Origin: Pseudomonas alkylphenolica
Lineage (GTDB): Bacteria > Pseudomonadota > Gammaproteobacteria > Pseudomonadales > Pseudomonadaceae
NCBI RefSeq assembly: GCF_016009175.1
Contig: NZ_JADUCM010000012.1
Span: 1 to 64,000 of the forward strand
Direction: 5' to 3'
Length of the DNA stretch: 64,000 nucleotides
This document shows positions 38,742 through 52,262 of the stretch, one piece after another; the first letter of the stretch is position 1; the number at the start of each line of letters is the position of its first letter. A model generated the notes under the pieces. It had not been told where the DNA came from. It did not search any database and saw only the letters and a list, made by a program, of their open reading frames with translations. The position numbers were made by a program, and so were the translations under genes.

Positions 38742-41700
38742 ATGACGGACGCCTTCGAACTCCCGGTTACGCTGGTCCAGGCACTGGTGCAACGCGCTGC
38801 GCATTCCCCGGATCGGGTTGCCTTGCGCTTTCTGGCCGATGATCCGCTTGACGAGGCCGTGCTGACCTACCAGGACCTGGATACCCGTGCCCGCGCCATC
38901 GCTGCGGCGTTGCAGGCGCGCACGCAGGTCGGTGACCGCGCCATCCTGCTGTTCCAGAGCGGCCCGGATTATGTGGCGGCGTTTTTTGCCTGTTTGTACG
39001 CCGGCGTCATTGCCGTGCCGGCCTATCCACCGGAGTCGTCGCGTCGTCACCATCAGGAGCGCCTGCTGTCGATCATCGATGATGCCGAGCCCCGGTTGTT
39101 GCTGACCACCGGTGCCCTGCGCGCCAGCTTGCAGGCGCTGGAGGTGCTGGCTGAGGACGGGGCGCCAGCGTTGCTGGCGGTCGATGAGCTGGAGGCATCA
39201 TTGGCCGCAGCCTGGCGGATGCCGGCTTTACAGGCAGACGACATCGCGTTCCTGCAGTACACCTCAGGCTCCACGGCCTTGCCCAAAGGCGTTCAGGTCA
39301 GTCACGGCAACCTGGTGGCCAACGAGGTGTTGATCCGCCATGGCTTTGGTATCGACCTGAACCCGGACGATGTGATTGTCAGCTGGTTGCCGCTGTACCA
39401 CGACATGGGCCTGATCGGCGGCTTGCTGCAACCGATCTTCAGCGGCGTACCGTGCGTGTTGATGGCGCCGGCCTATTTCCTCGCCCGTCCACAGCGCTGG
39501 CTGCAGGCGATCAGCGACCACGGCGGGACCATCAGTGGCGGCCCGGACTTTGCCTACCGCCTGTGCAGCGAGCGGGTCAGCAGTGCGGCGCTGGCCACCC
39601 TCGACCTGAGCCGCTGGCGCGTGGCCTATTCGGGCTCCGAGCCCATCCGCGAGGACAGCCTGCACGCCTTTGCTGAAAAATTTTCCGGCTGCGGATTCAG
39701 TGCCGAGAGTTTTTTCGCCAGTTACGGTCTGGCCGAAGCGACCCTGTTTGTCAGCGGCAGCCGGCGTGGCCAGGGCATTGGCACCCTGACCCTGGATGCT
39801 GCTGCGTTGGCGCGCAATAGCGCCGAGCGCGGTCAGGATTCGGTGCAAATGAGTTGTGGCCACAGCCAGCCCGGGCACGCCGTGCAGATCGTCGAGCCAC
39901 AGCAACTGACGGTGCTGGCCGACAACCAGGTGGGTGAAATCTGGGCCTGTGGCCCGAGCATTGCCAAGGGCTACTGGCGCAATCCTCAAGCCAGTGCGCA
40001 GACCTTCGTCGAGCTGGGTGGGCAGACCTGGCTGCGCACCGGTGACCTGGGTTTTCTGCGTGACGGAGAGTTGTTCGTCACTGGCCGCCTCAAGGACCTG
40101 CTGATTGTGCGTGGCCACAACCTGTACCCGCAGGATCTGGAAAAGACCCTGGAGCGTGAAGTCGATGCCTTGCGCAAGGGCCGGGTGGCGGTCTTTGCCG
40201 TTGACGATCATGGCGAAGAAGGCATTGGCGTCGCCGTGGAAGTCAGCCGCGCAGTGCAGAAGAACATCCCGGCGCCACAGCTGATCAAGACCGTGCGCCA
40301 GGTGATCGCCGATGCCTGCCAGCAAGCGCCTGCGGTCGTGCTGTTGCTCAATCCCGGCGGGTTGCCGAAGACGTCCAGTGGCAAACTGCAGCGCTCCACC
40401 TGTCGCTCGCGCATGCGTGACGGCACGCTGGATTGTTACGCGCGCTTCCCGGATGAGCAGGTTACCCACGGTGTGGCGCCTGCGCTGCAAGACGATGCAG
40501 TGCACCACCAGATTACGCGTCTGTGGTGTGAGCAATTGGAACTTGAGCAGGTTGCTGACGACGATCATTTTTTCCTGCTGGGGGGCAACTCTATTGCCGC
40601 CACCCAGCTCGCCGCGCGCCTGAGCGAAGCGCTGAACCTGCACGTGAGTGTACAGGTGCTGTTCGAGGCGCCCCTGCTGGCTGACTTCTGTGCTGCCGTG
40701 GCCGCACTGCAGCAACAGGGCGGTGCCCGCCACAGTGCCATCGAGCGCCTCAGCCGTACCCAGGCCATGCCGCAGTCGCTGGCGCAGCACCGTTTGTGGC
40801 TGCTCTGGCAACTGGATCCGCATAGCGCCGCCTACAACATTCCGGGCGCGCTGCGCCTGCGCGGTGAACTGGACAAGGACGCCCTGCAATCAAGTTTCCA
40901 GGCTCTGGTCGAGCGCCATGAATCACTGCGCACAGTGTTTACCGAGCTTGAAGGTCAGGCGCTGCAACGGGTTTTGCCATCGCAGTTGCTTGAGGTGCAG
41001 CACCTCGATCTGCACGGTGTCAGCGCTGATCAGGTGCAGGCGCAGCGTGAAGCCGAAGCCCTGCAACCCTTCGATTTGCGCAGCGGTCCATTGCTGCGGG
41101 CGACGTTGGTACGGCTTGCCGATGAAGAGCACCAGCTCTGGGTGACGGTGCATCACATCATCGCCGATGGCTGGTCGATGAACATTCTGATCGATGAGTT
41201 TTCACGCTTGTATGCCGGCCATTGCCAAGGGCAGCAGGTCGATCTGCCGGCCCTGGCGCTGGACTACTGCGATTACGGCCATTGGCAACGGCAGTGGCTG
41301 GGCGAGGGCGAAGCGGCGCGACAACTGGCTTACTGGAAAGCCTGTCTGGAGGATGAGCAGCCGGTCCTCGACCTGGCCACCGATCATCCGCGCTCCAGCC
41401 TGCACCACAAGTCGGCCGCGCGCTTGAGCCTGCGCGTACCGACAGCATTGGGCGATGCCCTGCGCCGCACAGCCCACCAGCACGACAGCACGCTGTTCAT
41501 GCTGTTGCTGGCCGGTTTCCAGAGTCTGTTGCACCGTTACACCGGGCAAAGCGATATCCGTGTCGGCGTGCCCGCTGCCAACCGCCCGCGCCTCGAAGCG
41601 CAGGGTGTGGTGGGCTTTTTCGTCAACACCCAGGTGCTGCGTGGCCAGTTGCATCCACGCCTGCCGTTTGCCGATTTGCTGGCACAGGTGCGGCAGGCCA

Positions 41701-44700
41701 CTCTGGAGGCTCAGGCGCATCAGGACCTGCCGTTCGAGCAGTTGCTGGCCGCGTTCCCGCAGGCACGTGAGCACGGCCTGTTTCAGGTCATGTTCAACCA
41801 CCAGCAACGCGATCTGAGAGCCTTGCGCCGCCTGCCCGGGCTGCTTGCCGAAGAATTGCCGTGGCACAGCCGCGAAGCCAAGTTCGACCTGCAACTGCAC
41901 AGTGAAGAGGATCAGCAAGGGCGCCTGAGCCTGTCGTTCGACTATGCCAGCGAGCTGTTCGACGCCAGCAGTATCGAGCGCATGGCGGCCCAGCTGCTCA
42001 GTGTGCTGGGGCAGGTCTGTGCCACACCGGCACTGACCCTGGGTGACATGCAGTTGCTGGACGCCCAGAGCCACGAGCAACTGTTGCAGTGGGGGCAGGC
42101 GCCGGCAGCCGAGGCGCAACGCTGGGTGGTCGAGCAGCTCAACGAACAGGCGCGGGCAACGCCGCAACGCACCGCATTGGTATGGGAAGGCGGCAACCTC
42201 GACTATGCCACCCTGCACCAACACGCCAACCGCCTGGCCCATTACCTGCGCGACAAAGGGGTGGGGCCGGATGTCTGTGTGGCGATTGCTGCCGAGCGTT
42301 CACCGCAGCTGTTGATCGGTGTGCTGGCGATTCTCAAGGCCGGGGGGGCCTATGTGCCGCTGGATGTCGATTACCCGGCCGAGCGCCTGGCCTACATGCT
42401 GTCGGACTGTGGTGCGAGCCTGCTGCTCAGTCACAGCGATGTCGTGGAGCGCCTGCCACAGGTGGACGGTGTCAGCGTTATCGCCATCGACCGGCTCAAG
42501 CTCGAGCGCTGGCCGTGCCAGCCGCCGGGCCTGCACCTGCACTGCGACAACCTGGCCTACGTGATTTATACCTCCGGCTCTACCGGGCAACCCAAAGGTG
42601 TGGGCAACACCCATGCTGCACTGGCCGAGCGGCTGCAGTGGATGCAGGTGCGTTACGCCCTGGATGAACACGATGTGCTGATGCAGAAGGCGCCGATCAG
42701 TTTTGACGTGTCGGTGTGGGAGTGCTTCTGGCCGCTGGTCACGGGTTGTCGCCTGGTGCTTGCCGGCCCGGGTGAGCACCGTGACCCGCAACGTATCGCC
42801 GCCCTGGTCCGTGAGCACAGGGTGACCACCTTGCACTTTGTCCCGGCGTTGTTGCAGGTGTTCATTCAGGAGCCGCTGGCGGCACGCTGCAGCAGCCTGC
42901 GGCGGTTGTTCTCCGGAGGCGAAGCACTGTCTTCGGCGCTGCGTGACCGTGTACTTCAGGTGTTGCCGCAGGTGGCGCTGCACAACCGGTATGGCCCGAC
43001 TGAAACGGCGATCAACGTCACCCATTGGCAGTGCAGCGAGGCGGACGGCTCGCGCTCGCCGATCGGTCGGCCGCTGGCCAACGTCGTGTGCCAGGTGCTG
43101 GATGACGAGTTGAATCTCTGTGCACCGGGGGTTCCCGGTGAGCTGTATCTGGGCGGGGCAGGGCTGGCAAGGGGTTATTTAGGGCGCCCGGGGCTGACTG
43201 CCGAGCGCTTCGTGCCACATCCGCAAGGGGCTGGCCAGCGCCTTTATCGCAGTGGCGACCGCGCGCGGTGGGCCGCTTCGATTGAGGCGCTGGAGTTTCT
43301 CGGACGTGTCGACCAGCAAGTGAAAGTACGCGGTTTTCGTGTCGAGCCTGAAGAAGTCGAGGCTTGCCTGTTGGCCCAGGCGGGTGTGCAGCAGGCGGTG
43401 GTGCTGATTCGTCAAACGCCTGCCGGGGCGCAGTTGGTGGGGTATTACAGTGGCGTTGAAAACAACGCCAGCGTGCTGGCTGCACTGACCGGCAAGCTCC
43501 CACCCTACATGGTGCCGGCCCTGTTGATGCACGTAGCGCAGATGCCCCTGGGCCCGAGCGGCAAGATCGACCGCAAGGCGCTGCCTGAGCCGGCGTGGAC
43601 CAGCGGCGAACATGTCGAACCGCACACGGCTCTGCAGCGGCAGATTGCGGCGATCTGGCGTGAAGTCCTCGGGGTGCAACGGGTAGGTTTGCAGGACGAC
43701 TTTTTCGCGCTGGGCGGGCACTCATTGCTGGCCACCCAGATCATTGCCCGCACGCGCCAGGCCTGCAACGTCGAGCTGGCGCTGCGGGTGATATTCGATG
43801 CCAGTGACTTGGGCAGCTTTGCAGCCGAAATCGAGCGCATCCAGCGCAGCGGCGCGCAAAACCTGCAGGGCGCGATTGCCCGCGTTGACCGGCGCCAGGC
43901 CGTGCCGTTGTCCTATTCGCAGCAGCGCATGTGGTTCCTCTGGCACATGGAACCCGACAGCCCGGCCTATAACGTCGGCGGTATGGCGCGCTTGAGTGGT
44001 GTGCTGGATATCAGCCGCTTCGAGCAGGCCCTGCAGGCGCTGATCGTGCGCCATGAAACCTTGCGCACCACCTTCCCCAGCATCGACGGCGTGCCGTACC
44101 AGTGCGTGCACAGTGACAGCACGCTGCACATGCGCTGGCTGGATTTTTCTACCGACGATGACGGTGGGCGTGAGCAGCGTCTGCAAGCGCTGGCCGATGA
44201 GCAGGCGCACCAGCCGTTCGACCTGGAGCGCGGCCCGTTGCTGCGCGCGTGCCTGGTCAAAGCAGGCGAGCAGGAGCACTACTTTGTCCTGACCCTGCAC
44301 CATATCGTCACCGAGGGCTGGGCCATGGACATCTTCGCCCGTGAGCTGGGCGAGCTGTATGAAGCCTTCATCGATGAGCGCGAATCGCCGCTGCCGGCAC
44401 TGCCGGTGCAATACCTCGACTACAGCGTGTGGCAGCGCCAGTGGCTGGAAGGCGGCGAAGGCCAGCGTCAACTGGACTACTGGAAAGCCCGGCTGGGCGA
44501 CGAGCACCCGGTGCTCGAGCTGCCCACCGATCGCCCTCGACCAGCGCTGCAAAGCCACCGTGGCGAACTCTACCGGTTCGACCTCAGCCCGGCGCTGGCT
44601 GCGCAGGTGCGCGCCTTCAATGCCCGGCACGGCCTGACCCTGTTCATGACCATGACCGCGACCCTGGCCGTGCTGCTTTACCGCTACAGCGGCCAGCACG

Positions 44701-47700
44701 ACCTGCGCATCGGTGCCCCGGTAGCCAACCGCATCCGCCCAGAGAGCGAAGGGCTGATCGGCGCCTTCCTCAACACCCAGGTGCTGCCTTGTCAGCTCGA
44801 TGGGCAGATGCGCGTCGGCGAACTGATCGACCAGGTGCGTCAGACCGTGATCGAAGGCCAGTCCCACCAGGACCTGCCGTTCGATCAACTGGTCGAAGCC
44901 CTGCAGCCGCCGCGCAGCACGGCCTACAACCCGCTGTTCCAGGTGATGTGCAACGTACAGCGCTGGGAGTTTCAGCAGCGTCGGCAACTGGCCGGCATGC
45001 AGGTGGACTACCTGGTCAACGATGCCCGGGCGACCAAGTTCGACCTCAACCTGGAAGTCACCGACCTGGACCGGCGCCTGGGTTGCTGCCTGACCTACAG
45101 CTGCGACCTGTTCGACGAGCCGCGCATTGCGCAAATGGCCGCGCACTGGCAGAACCTGCTGGCAGCCATGCTCGACAACCCCGGGCAGCGGCTGTGTGAG
45201 CTACCGATGCTGACCGGCGACGAACTGCAGCAGTTGCGCAATAGCCTGGAAGGTGATGACCAGGCGGACCTGAGTCAGACCATCGAAGGGTTGTTCAGCG
45301 CCCAGGTGGCGCGCCAGCCACAGGCGCTGGCCCTGACCTTTGAGGGTGAGCACCTGAGCTATGCCGAACTTGAGGCCCGTGCCAATCAGTTGGCGCGGGT
45401 GCTACGCCAGCGTGGCGTCGGCCCGCAGGTGCGCGTGGGCCTGGCGCTGCAGCGCTCGCTGGATATGGTGGTCGCCCTGTTGGCGATTCTCAAGGCGGGT
45501 GGTGCTTACGTGCCACTGGACCCGGAGTACCCGCTGGAACGCCTGCACTACATGATCGAAGACAGCGGCATCAGCCTGATGCTTGCTCAACACAGCCTGT
45601 TCGAGGCGCTCGGCGAACTGCCAGCCCGCGTTGCCCGCTGGTACCTGGAAAGCGATGGCCCGGCCCTGGCCGACGTCAGCCGCGAGGCACTGCCAGCGTT
45701 GAGCGTGGCAGGCCATCAGGCCTATGTGATCTACACCTCGGGCTCCACCGGAAAGCCCAAGGGCGTGGTAGTCAGCCGCGGTGAAATCGCCATGCACTGC
45801 CAGGCCGTTATCGAACGGTTCGGCATGCGCAGCGATGACTGCGAGCTGCACTTCTATTCGATCAATTTCGACGCCGCGACCGAGCGCCTGCTGACACCGC
45901 TGTTGTGCGGTGCGCGGGTGGTGTTGCGGGCCCAGGGGCAGTGGGATGCCGAGGCGATCTGCACGCTGATCCGCGAACAGAGCGTGTCGATCCTTGGCTT
46001 TACCCCAAGCTATGGCAGCCAGTTGGCCCAATGGCTGGCAAGCCGCAACGAGAGCTTGCCGGTGCGCCTGTGCATTACCGGCGGTGAAGCACTGACCGGC
46101 GAGCACCTGCAGCGCATTCGCCAGGCGTTTTTGCCCCGGCAGTTTTTCAATGCCTACGGGCCGACCGAAACCGTGGTCATGCCGCTGGCGTGCCTGGTGC
46201 CCGAGCACTGGGATGCTGGCGCTGGCAGTGTGCCGATTGGCAGTGTGGTCGGTGCGCGGGTGGCGTATATCCTCGATGCCGATCTGGCGCTGTTGCCGCG
46301 CGGCGGCGTTGGAGAGCTGTATGTGGGTGGAGCAGGGCTGGCCCAGGGATACCACGAGCGTCCGGGGCTGAGCGCCGAGCGCTTTGTCGCCGACCCGTTC
46401 AGCGCTCAAGGCGGGCGCCTGTACCGTACCGGTGACCTGGTGCGTCAGCGTGCCGACGGGTTGGTCGAATACGTTGGCCGTATCGACCATCAGGTGAAGA
46501 TTCGCGGTTTCCGTATCGAGCTTGGCGAGATCGAAACACGCCTGCTGGACCACCCGGCGGTGCGTGAGGTGGTGGTGCTGGCGCTGGACATGCCCGGGGG
46601 CAAGCAACTGGCGGCTTACCTGGTGTGCGCGCCGGCTCAGGCCAGTGCAGCCGAGCAAGCCGCGTTGCGCGATGCGCTGAAAACGCACTTGCGCCTGCAC
46701 CTGCCGGACTACATGGTGCCGACGCATCTGGTGCTGCTTGAGCAGATGCCGCTGACCGGCAACGGCAAGCTTGACCGTCATGCCTTGCCGGCACCCGATC
46801 CGGTGCAGGGACGCGAGCAGTACGAGGTACCGCGCTCCGCACTGGAGCAGCAGTTGGCTGAGCTGTGGCGGGATGTGCTGAATGTGTCGCGGGTCGGCCT
46901 GCAGGACAACTTCTTTGAACTGGGCGGCGACTCGATCCTGTCGATCCAGCTGGTCAGCCGTGCCCGTCAGGCCGGGCTGCATTTCACCCCGCGTGACCTG
47001 TTCCAGCACCAGACCATCCAGACCCTGGCCAGCGTGGTTCGACGCAGCGACGACAGCCAGGTTGATCAAGGCCCGTTGCGCGGTGCTGCTGCGCTGACCC
47101 CGATCCAGCACTGGTTCTTCGACCGTGAGGTGCCGCAGCCGCAACACTGGAACCAGGCAGTGTTGCTGGCGCCTGCTCAGCGTCTCGATGCCGCCACCCT
47201 GGAGCAGGCCTTGCAACAACTGGTGGTGCACCACGATGCCTTGCGTTTGCGCTTCAGTCCCCAGGCGGGCCAATGGCAGGGCGAGTATGTGCACGGAGAC
47301 GAACGCGAACTGCTCTGGCAGGCATCAGTGACCCGCTTTGCCGACTGCGAGCCGCTGTACAGCGATGTGCAGCGCAGCCTCGATCTGCACAACGGCCCGC
47401 TGTTGCGGGCGTTACTGGTTGACGATAGCGAGGGGCAGCAGCGCTTGCTGCTGGCGATCCATCACCTGGTGGTCGACGGCGTCTCCTGGCGGGTGCTGCT
47501 TGAAGACCTGCAGGCGCTGTATCGGGGGCAGGCGCTGGGCGCCAAAACCCGCGCCGCAAGCGATTGGGCCGGTCGCCTGCAGGCCTATGCCAGCAGTGAC
47601 TCGTTGCGTGATGAACAACACTGGTGGCAGCGCCAGCTGGCTGAGGCCCACCGCGAACTGCCGTGTGATCACCCGCAGGGTGCAAACCTGCACAAACAGG

Positions 47701-50700
47701 CGCACACCCTGAGCGTACGCCTCGATGCGCAACAGACCCGGCAATTGCTCAAGGACGCGCCCGCGGCCTACCACACGCAGGTCAACGACCTGCTGTTGAC
47801 CGCCTTGGCGCGGGTGCTGTGTCGCTGGAGCGGCGACAGTGCAGTACTCGTGCAACTGGAAGGCCACGGTCGTGAAAACCTGTTCGACGAAATGGACCTG
47901 ACCCGCAGTGTCGGCTGGTTCACCAGTGCCTATCCGTTGTGCCTGCGCCCCTCTGCGGACCTCGGTGAGGCCGGGCAGGCGGCATCGATAAAGGCCATCA
48001 AGGAACAGTTGCGTCAGGTGCCGCACAAAGGCCTGGGGTACGGCGTGCTGCGCTACCTCGCCGAGGCACCGGTGCGTGAAGCCATGGCGGCGTTGCCGCA
48101 GGCGCGGATCACTTTCAACTACCTGGGCCAGTTCGACCAGCAGTTCCAGGGCGATGCCCTGTTCCAGCCAGTGGACGAGCCCGCTGGCCTGGCCCACGAC
48201 CTGGAGGCGACACTACCAAACTGGCTGAGTGTCGATGGCCAGGTGTATGGCGGTGAACTGCAGCTGCGCTGGACCTTCAGCCGTGAACGCTTTGACCTGC
48301 AGACCATCGAGCAACTGGCCCAGGCATACCGGGCGGAACTGTTGGGCCTGATCGAGCATTGCCTGCGCCCCGGCACTGGCAGCTTCACGCCGTCGGACTT
48401 CCCGCTGGCGCAACTGAGCCAGGAACAGATCGACACCTTGCCGGTGCCGGCGGCCGAGATCGAAGACGTTTACCCGCTGACGCCGATGCAGGAAGGGCTG
48501 CTGCTGCATACCTTGCTCGAGCCTGGTACCGGCATCTACTACATGCAGGACCGTTACCGGATCAACAGTGCCCTGGACCCCGAACGTTTTGCCCAGGCCT
48601 GGCAGCTGGTCGTCGCGCGTCACGAGGCGCTGCGCGCATCGTTCAGCTGGAACGCGGGCGAAGCCATGTTGCAGATCATCCATAAGCCGGGCAGCACGCC
48701 ACTCGACTTCCAGGACTGGAGCGACCTCGCCGAGAGCGCACAGGAAGCCCGATTGCAGGCCCTGCACAAGCAGGAGCGCGAAGCCGGTTTCGATCTGCTG
48801 CAGCAGGCGCCGTTCCACCTGCGCCTGATCCGGGTAGGGGCGGACCGCTACTGGTTCATGATGAGCAACCACCACATCCTCATCGATGCCTGGTGCCGGT
48901 CGTTGCTGATGAATGATTTCTTCGAGCTGTACATGGCCCTGGGCGAGGGCCGCGAGGCGCGGTTGCCGGTGCCGCCGCGCTACCGCGACTACATTGGTTG
49001 GCTGCAGCACCAGGACCTGGATGCCGCGCGTCAGTGGTGGCGCGACAACCTGCAGGGCTTTGAGCGCAGCACAGCGGTGCCGAGTGACCGGCCGTTGTTG
49101 CGCGACCACGGTGCCCAGAGCGCCGGGATGATCGTCGGCGACTGCTATACCCGGCTTGCAGTGAACGAAGGTGCCCGCCTGCGTGAGCTGGCCCAGGCCC
49201 ACCAGTTGACCGTCAACACCTTCGCCCAGGCGGCCTGGGCCCTGGTGTTGAGCCGCTACAGCGGCGAGCGCGATGTGCTGTTCGGGGTGACCGTGGCCGG
49301 CCGTCCGGTGAGCATGCCGCAGATGCAGCGTACGGTCGGGCTGTTCATCAACAGCGTCGCTTTGCGAGTGAAACTGCCGGCAGCCGGCGAGCGCTGCAGC
49401 GTCCGCCAGTGGCTCCAAGGCCTGTTCGAACGCAACATGGAGTTGCGCGAGTACGAGTACCTGCCATTGGTGGGCATTCAGGAATGCAGCGAACTGCCCA
49501 AGGGGCAGCCACTGTTCGACAGCCTGTTCGTGTTCGAAAACGCCCCGGTGGACGTGTCGGTGCTGGACCGCGCGCAAACCCTGAACGCCAGCTCCGACTC
49601 GGGGCGTACCCACACCAACTTCCCGCTGACTGCAGTCTGCTACCCGGGCGATGACCTCGGCCTGCACCTGTCATTCGACCAGCGCTATTTCGACACGGCT
49701 ACCGTTGAGCGTCTGCTGGCTGAGTTCAAGCGTCTGTTGCTGGCGCTGGTTGAGGGATTCCAGGGCGACATGAGCACGTTGCCGTTGCTGGGTGAGCAGG
49801 AGCGCCGCTTCCTGCTCGAGGACTGCAACCGCAGCGAACGGGATTACCCGTTGGAGCAGAGTTACCTGCAGTTGTTCGAAGCACGCGTTGCAGCCCACCC
49901 TCAACGCATTGTCGCGCGCTGTCTAGAACAGTCGCTCGGCTACGAAGCACTGAATCAACAGGCCAACCGTCTGGGCCATGCGTTGATCGCTGCGGGTGTG
50001 GCGGTAGATCAGCCGGTGGCCTTGCTGGCCGAACGCGACTTGTCGTTGCTCGGCATGATCGTTGGCAGCTTCAAGGCCGGAGCGGGCTACCTGCCGCTTG
50101 ATCCAGGGCTGCCAACCGCGCGCCTGCAGCGCATTGTCGAACTCAGTCGCACGCCGGTGCTGGTGTGCAGCCAGGCATGTGCCGAGCAGGCGCGTGCACT
50201 GCTCGATGAACTGGCGTGTGCAGGCCGGCCGAAGTTGCTGGTCTGGGAGCAGGTTCAGCAGGCCGAGTGGCCAGCCTGCAATCCGGAGGTCTACAGCGCT
50301 CCCGACAACCTTGCCTACGTGATCTACACCTCAGGCTCCACCGGCCTGCCCAAGGGCGTGATGGTCGAACAGCGCGGCATGCTCAACAACCAGCTAAGCA
50401 AGGTGCCGTACCTGCGGCTCGATGAGCACGACGTAATTGCCCAGACCGCTTCGCAAAGCTTCGACATTTCGGTGTGGCAGTTCCTTGCCGCACCGCTGTT
50501 CGGGGCGCAAGTGGCCATCGTGCCCAACGCCATTGCCCACGACCCGCAGGGTCTGCTGGAACACGTCCAGGCGTACGGTATTACCGTACTGGAAAGCGTG
50601 CCGTCGCTGATTCAGGGCATGCTTGTCAACGAGCATCAGCACCTGGATGGTCTGCGCTGGATGCTGCCTACCGGTGAGGCGATGCCGCCTGAACTGGCGT

Positions 50701-51704
50701 CGCAATGGTTGCAGCGTTATCCACAGATCGGCCTGGTGAATGCCTATGGCCCGGCGGAGTGTTCCGACGACGTGGCGTTCTTCCGCGTCGATGCTGCCTC
50801 GACACGCAGCAGTTTCCTGCCGATCGGTACGCCGACCGACAACAACCGCTTGTACCTGCTGGGCGACGACCTTGAACTGGTACCGCTTGGCGCCGTTGGC
50901 GAGCTGTATGTGGCCGGTACAGGCGTCGGGCGCGGCTATGTCGGCGATCCGCTGCGCACGGCCCAGGCTTTTATCGCTCACCCTTACGGTGCGCCGGGCG
51001 AGCGTCTGTACCGCACCGGGGATCTTGCGCGGCGACGTGCCGATGGTGTGCTGGAGTATGTGGGGCGTATCGACCATCAGGTGAAGATCCGCGGCTATCG
51101 CATCGAACTGGGTGAAGTCGAGTCGCGCCTGCATGAGCAGGCCGAGGTGCGCGACGCTGCCGTCGGCGTTCAGGCGGGCGTCAATGGCAGGCACCTGGTG
51201 GGCTACCTGGTGGCCAGTGAGAGTGCGGCAGACACCGCGCAGTTGCTTGAACTGATCAAACAACGCCTGCGTGCTCAGTTACCGGAGTACATGGTGCCGT
51301 TGCACTGGGCCTGGCTCCAGCAACTGCCACGCAATGCCAACGGCAAGCTCGACCGCAAGGCCCTGCCACGCATCGACTTCGCCGCTGCGCAGCGCCAGGA
51401 CTACCTGGCACCACGCAGCGAGCTGGAGCAGACCCTGGCGGCCATCTGGGCCGAGGTGCTCAAGGTCACGCAGGTAGGGGTGCGCGACAACTTCTTCGAG
51501 CTGGGCGGGCACTCGTTACTGGCCACCCAGATAGCCTCGCGGGTGCAGAAGGCGCTGCAACTGAACGTGCCGTTGCGGGCCATGTTCGAGTGCAGCACCG
51601 TCGAGGCGCTGGCGAACTATGTGGAGGGCCTCAAGGCCAGTGAACTGAGCGACGACAAGGTCGACCGGCTCAGTGACCTGATGGCCGAGCTCGAAGCGTT
51701 GTAG
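38742..51704 (+). CDS. pvdL: Pyoverdine chromophore peptide synthetase PvdL
   Basis: PvdL is the cytoplasmic NRPS that makes the acylated Glu-D-Tyr-Dab chromophore precursor. The 4320-residue protein (ATG 38742, AGGAA upstream) reads: fatty acyl-AMP ligase (about 10-570; [11 protein letters not shown] near 172), carrier (Ser617), C1 (HHIIADG 804-810), A1 (YTSGSTG 1276), carrier (Ser1661), C2 (HHIVTEG 1853-1859), A2 (2331), carrier (Ser2731 in GGDS), epimerase (HHLVVDG from 2907; EGHGRE), C3 (HHILIDA 3377-3383), A3 (3862), carrier (Ser4258). There is no thioesterase, as in other PvdL. A3 specificity residues read D-I-W-E-L-T-A-D-D, the diaminobutyrate code. The epimerase after A2 fits D-Tyr. 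Confidence 0.97.
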   Translation: MTDAFELPVTLVQALVQRAAHSPDRVALRFLADDPLDEAVLTYQDLDTRARAIAAALQARTQVGDRAILLFQSGPDYVAAFFACLYAGVIAVPAYPPESSRRHHQERLLSIIDDAEPRLLLTTGALRASLQALEVLAEDGAPALLAVDELEASLAAAWRMPALQADDIAFLQYTSGSTALPKGVQVSHGNLVANEVLIRHGFGIDLNPDDVIVSWLPLYHDMGLIGGLLQPIFSGVPCVLMAPAYFLARPQRWLQAISDHGGTISGGPDFAYRLCSERVSSAALATLDLSRWRVAYSGSEPIREDSLHAFAEKFSGCGFSAESFFASYGLAEATLFVSGSRRGQGIGTLTLDAAALARNSAERGQDSVQMSCGHSQPGHAVQIVEPQQLTVLADNQVGEIWACGPSIAKGYWRNPQASAQTFVELGGQTWLRTGDLGFLRDGELFVTGRLKDLLIVRGHNLYPQDLEKTLEREVDALRKGRVAVFAVDDHGEEGIGVAVEVSRAVQKNIPAPQLIKTVRQVIADACQQAPAVVLLLNPGGLPKTSSGKLQRSTCRSRMRDGTLDCYARFPDEQVTHGVAPALQDDAVHHQITRLWCEQLELEQVADDDHFFLLGGNSIAATQLAARLSEALNLHVSVQVLFEAPLLADFCAAVAALQQQGGARHSAIERLSRTQAMPQSLAQHRLWLLWQLDPHSAAYNIPGALRLRGELDKDALQSSFQALVERHESLRTVFTELEGQALQRVLPSQLLEVQHLDLHGVSADQVQAQREAEALQPFDLRSGPLLRATLVRLADEEHQLWVTVHHIIADGWSMNILIDEFSRLYAGHCQGQQVDLPALALDYCDYGHWQRQWLGEGEAARQLAYWKACLEDEQPVLDLATDHPRSSLHHKSAARLSLRVPTALGDALRRTAHQHDSTLFMLLLAGFQSLLHRYTGQSDIRVGVPAANRPRLEAQGVVGFFVNTQVLRGQLHPRLPFADLLAQVRQATLEAQAHQDLPFEQLLAAFPQAREHGLFQVMFNHQQRDLRALRRLPGLLAEELPWHSREAKFDLQLHSEEDQQGRLSLSFDYASELFDASSIERMAAQLLSVLGQVCATPALTLGDMQLLDAQSHEQLLQWGQAPAAEAQRWVVEQLNEQARATPQRTALVWEGGNLDYATLHQHANRLAHYLRDKGVGPDVCVAIAAERSPQLLIGVLAILKAGGAYVPLDVDYPAERLAYMLSDCGASLLLSHSDVVERLPQVDGVSVIAIDRLKLERWPCQPPGLHLHCDNLAYVIYTSGSTGQPKGVGNTHAALAERLQWMQVRYALDEHDVLMQKAPISFDVSVWECFWPLVTGCRLVLAGPGEHRDPQRIAALVREHRVTTLHFVPALLQVFIQEPLAARCSSLRRLFSGGEALSSALRDRVLQVLPQVALHNRYGPTETAINVTHWQCSEADGSRSPIGRPLANVVCQVLDDELNLCAPGVPGELYLGGAGLARGYLGRPGLTAERFVPHPQGAGQRLYRSGDRARWAASIEALEFLGRVDQQVKVRGFRVEPEEVEACLLAQAGVQQAVVLIRQTPAGAQLVGYYSGVENNASVLAALTGKLPPYMVPALLMHVAQMPLGPSGKIDRKALPEPAWTSGEHVEPHTALQRQIAAIWREVLGVQRVGLQDDFFALGGHSLLATQIIARTRQACNVELALRVIFDASDLGSFAAEIERIQRSGAQNLQGAIARVDRRQAVPLSYSQQRMWFLWHMEPDSPAYNVGGMARLSGVLDISRFEQALQALIVRHETLRTTFPSIDGVPYQCVHSDSTLHMRWLDFSTDDDGGREQRLQALADEQAHQPFDLERGPLLRACLVKAGEQEHYFVLTLHHIVTEGWAMDIFARELGELYEAFIDERESPLPALPVQYLDYSVWQRQWLEGGEGQRQLDYWKARLGDEHPVLELPTDRPRPALQSHRGELYRFDLSPALAAQVRAFNARHGLTLFMTMTATLAVLLYRYSGQHDLRIGAPVANRIRPESEGLIGAFLNTQVLPCQLDGQMRVGELIDQVRQTVIEGQSHQDLPFDQLVEALQPPRSTAYNPLFQVMCNVQRWEFQQRRQLAGMQVDYLVNDARATKFDLNLEVTDLDRRLGCCLTYSCDLFDEPRIAQMAAHWQNLLAAMLDNPGQRLCELPMLTGDELQQLRNSLEGDDQADLSQTIEGLFSAQVARQPQALALTFEGEHLSYAELEARANQLARVLRQRGVGPQVRVGLALQRSLDMVVALLAILKAGGAYVPLDPEYPLERLHYMIEDSGISLMLAQHSLFEALGELPARVARWYLESDGPALADVSREALPALSVAGHQAYVIYTSGSTGKPKGVVVSRGEIAMHCQAVIERFGMRSDDCELHFYSINFDAATERLLTPLLCGARVVLRAQGQWDAEAICTLIREQSVSILGFTPSYGSQLAQWLASRNESLPVRLCITGGEALTGEHLQRIRQAFLPRQFFNAYGPTETVVMPLACLVPEHWDAGAGSVPIGSVVGARVAYILDADLALLPRGGVGELYVGGAGLAQGYHERPGLSAERFVADPFSAQGGRLYRTGDLVRQRADGLVEYVGRIDHQVKIRGFRIELGEIETRLLDHPAVREVVVLALDMPGGKQLAAYLVCAPAQASAAEQAALRDALKTHLRLHLPDYMVPTHLVLLEQMPLTGNGKLDRHALPAPDPVQGREQYEVPRSALEQQLAELWRDVLNVSRVGLQDNFFELGGDSILSIQLVSRARQAGLHFTPRDLFQHQTIQTLASVVRRSDDSQVDQGPLRGAAALTPIQHWFFDREVPQPQHWNQAVLLAPAQRLDAATLEQALQQLVVHHDALRLRFSPQAGQWQGEYVHGDERELLWQASVTRFADCEPLYSDVQRSLDLHNGPLLRALLVDDSEGQQRLLLAIHHLVVDGVSWRVLLEDLQALYRGQALGAKTRAASDWAGRLQAYASSDSLRDEQHWWQRQLAEAHRELPCDHPQGANLHKQAHTLSVRLDAQQTRQLLKDAPAAYHTQVNDLLLTALARVLCRWSGDSAVLVQLEGHGRENLFDEMDLTRSVGWFTSAYPLCLRPSADLGEAGQAASIKAIKEQLRQVPHKGLGYGVLRYLAEAPVREAMAALPQARITFNYLGQFDQQFQGDALFQPVDEPAGLAHDLEATLPNWLSVDGQVYGGELQLRWTFSRERFDLQTIEQLAQAYRAELLGLIEHCLRPGTGSFTPSDFPLAQLSQEQIDTLPVPAAEIEDVYPLTPMQEGLLLHTLLEPGTGIYYMQDRYRINSALDPERFAQAWQLVVARHEALRASFSWNAGEAMLQIIHKPGSTPLDFQDWSDLAESAQEARLQALHKQEREAGFDLLQQAPFHLRLIRVGADRYWFMMSNHHILIDAWCRSLLMNDFFELYMALGEGREARLPVPPRYRDYIGWLQHQDLDAARQWWRDNLQGFERSTAVPSDRPLLRDHGAQSAGMIVGDCYTRLAVNEGARLRELAQAHQLTVNTFAQAAWALVLSRYSGERDVLFGVTVAGRPVSMPQMQRTVGLFINSVALRVKLPAAGERCSVRQWLQGLFERNMELREYEYLPLVGIQECSELPKGQPLFDSLFVFENAPVDVSVLDRAQTLNASSDSGRTHTNFPLTAVCYPGDDLGLHLSFDQRYFDTATVERLLAEFKRLLLALVEGFQGDMSTLPLLGEQERRFLLEDCNRSERDYPLEQSYLQLFEARVAAHPQRIVARCLEQSLGYEALNQQANRLGHALIAAGVAVDQPVALLAERDLSLLGMIVGSFKAGAGYLPLDPGLPTARLQRIVELSRTPVLVCSQACAEQARALLDELACAGRPKLLVWEQVQQAEWPACNPEVYSAPDNLAYVIYTSGSTGLPKGVMVEQRGMLNNQLSKVPYLRLDEHDVIAQTASQSFDISVWQFLAAPLFGAQVAIVPNAIAHDPQGLLEHVQAYGITVLESVPSLIQGMLVNEHQHLDGLRWMLPTGEAMPPELASQWLQRYPQIGLVNAYGPAECSDDVAFFRVDAASTRSSFLPIGTPTDNNRLYLLGDDLELVPLGAVGELYVAGTGVGRGYVGDPLRTAQAFIAHPYGAPGERLYRTGDLARRRADGVLEYVGRIDHQVKIRGYRIELGEVESRLHEQAEVRDAAVGVQAGVNGRHLVGYLVASESAADTAQLLELIKQRLRAQLPEYMVPLHWAWLQQLPRNANGKLDRKALPRIDFAAAQRQDYLAPRSELEQTLAAIWAEVLKVTQVGVRDNFFELGGHSLLATQIASRVQKALQLNVPLRAMFECSTVEALANYVEGLKASELSDDKVDRLSDLMAELEAL

Positions 51705-51707
51705 CGG

Positions 51708-52187
51708 TCAGGCGGATGCCAGGTCGCTGCGCTGAAGGTCGTGCTTGAACACGACGACCGACGCCGCCAGCAGCACGGCGTCCTTGATCAGGAACGGCGT
51801 TGCCCCGCCGATGGCCGGGAAGCCACCGGCGCTGGCTTCCCAGCCGCCCGGGGTGCTCAGAACCAGGGTCAGGGTGGTCAGGTAAGTGGCCACCGAGCCC
51901 AGTGCGCCGAGTGCTGCAAGGCGTGGGTGCCAGATACCGATCAGCAGTGCTGCGCCAATGCTCCACTCCGCTGTGCCGAGTGCATAGCTGGCGCCATGAA
52001 TACCGAAGGCCGGGTACAGCCACGACAGCAGCGGGCTGTTTTCAAGCAGGGGGATCAGTGCCTGGGCTTCATAGTCGAACCACTTGGCGTAGCCGAACAG
52101 AAAGAAGATCAGGACCAGGCTGAGGCGCAGCAACTGGATGTCCAGGGAAGAGCGCAGGAACGTGTCGAGCAAAGCAGGGCGGGTCAT
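51708..52187 (-). CDS. DUF417/RclC-like inner membrane protein
   Basis: A 159-residue protein with four predicted helices and the YkgB/RclC pattern (LRLSLVLIFFLFGYAKWFDYEAQALIPLLENSPL, GTAEWSIGAALLIG, STPGGWE...PFLIKDAVLL). E. coli RclC is part of the reactive-chlorine response; the role here is unknown. Its 3' end is 3 bp from the pvdL stop, and its ATG has AGGA upstream. Confidence 0.85.
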   Translation of the reverse strand: MTRPALLDTFLRSSLDIQLLRLSLVLIFFLFGYAKWFDYEAQALIPLLENSPLLSWLYPAFGIHGASYALGTAEWSIGAALLIGIWHPRLAALGALGSVATYLTTLTLVLSTPGGWEASAGGFPAIGGATPFLIKDAVLLAASVVVFKHDLQRSDLASA

Positions 52188-52262
52188 GGTGAAATCCTGT
52201 AAGTAAATGAAGCAGGAGTCCTCCAGACGGCCAAACCGCCCTGATGTTACATCGGCAGCCTG

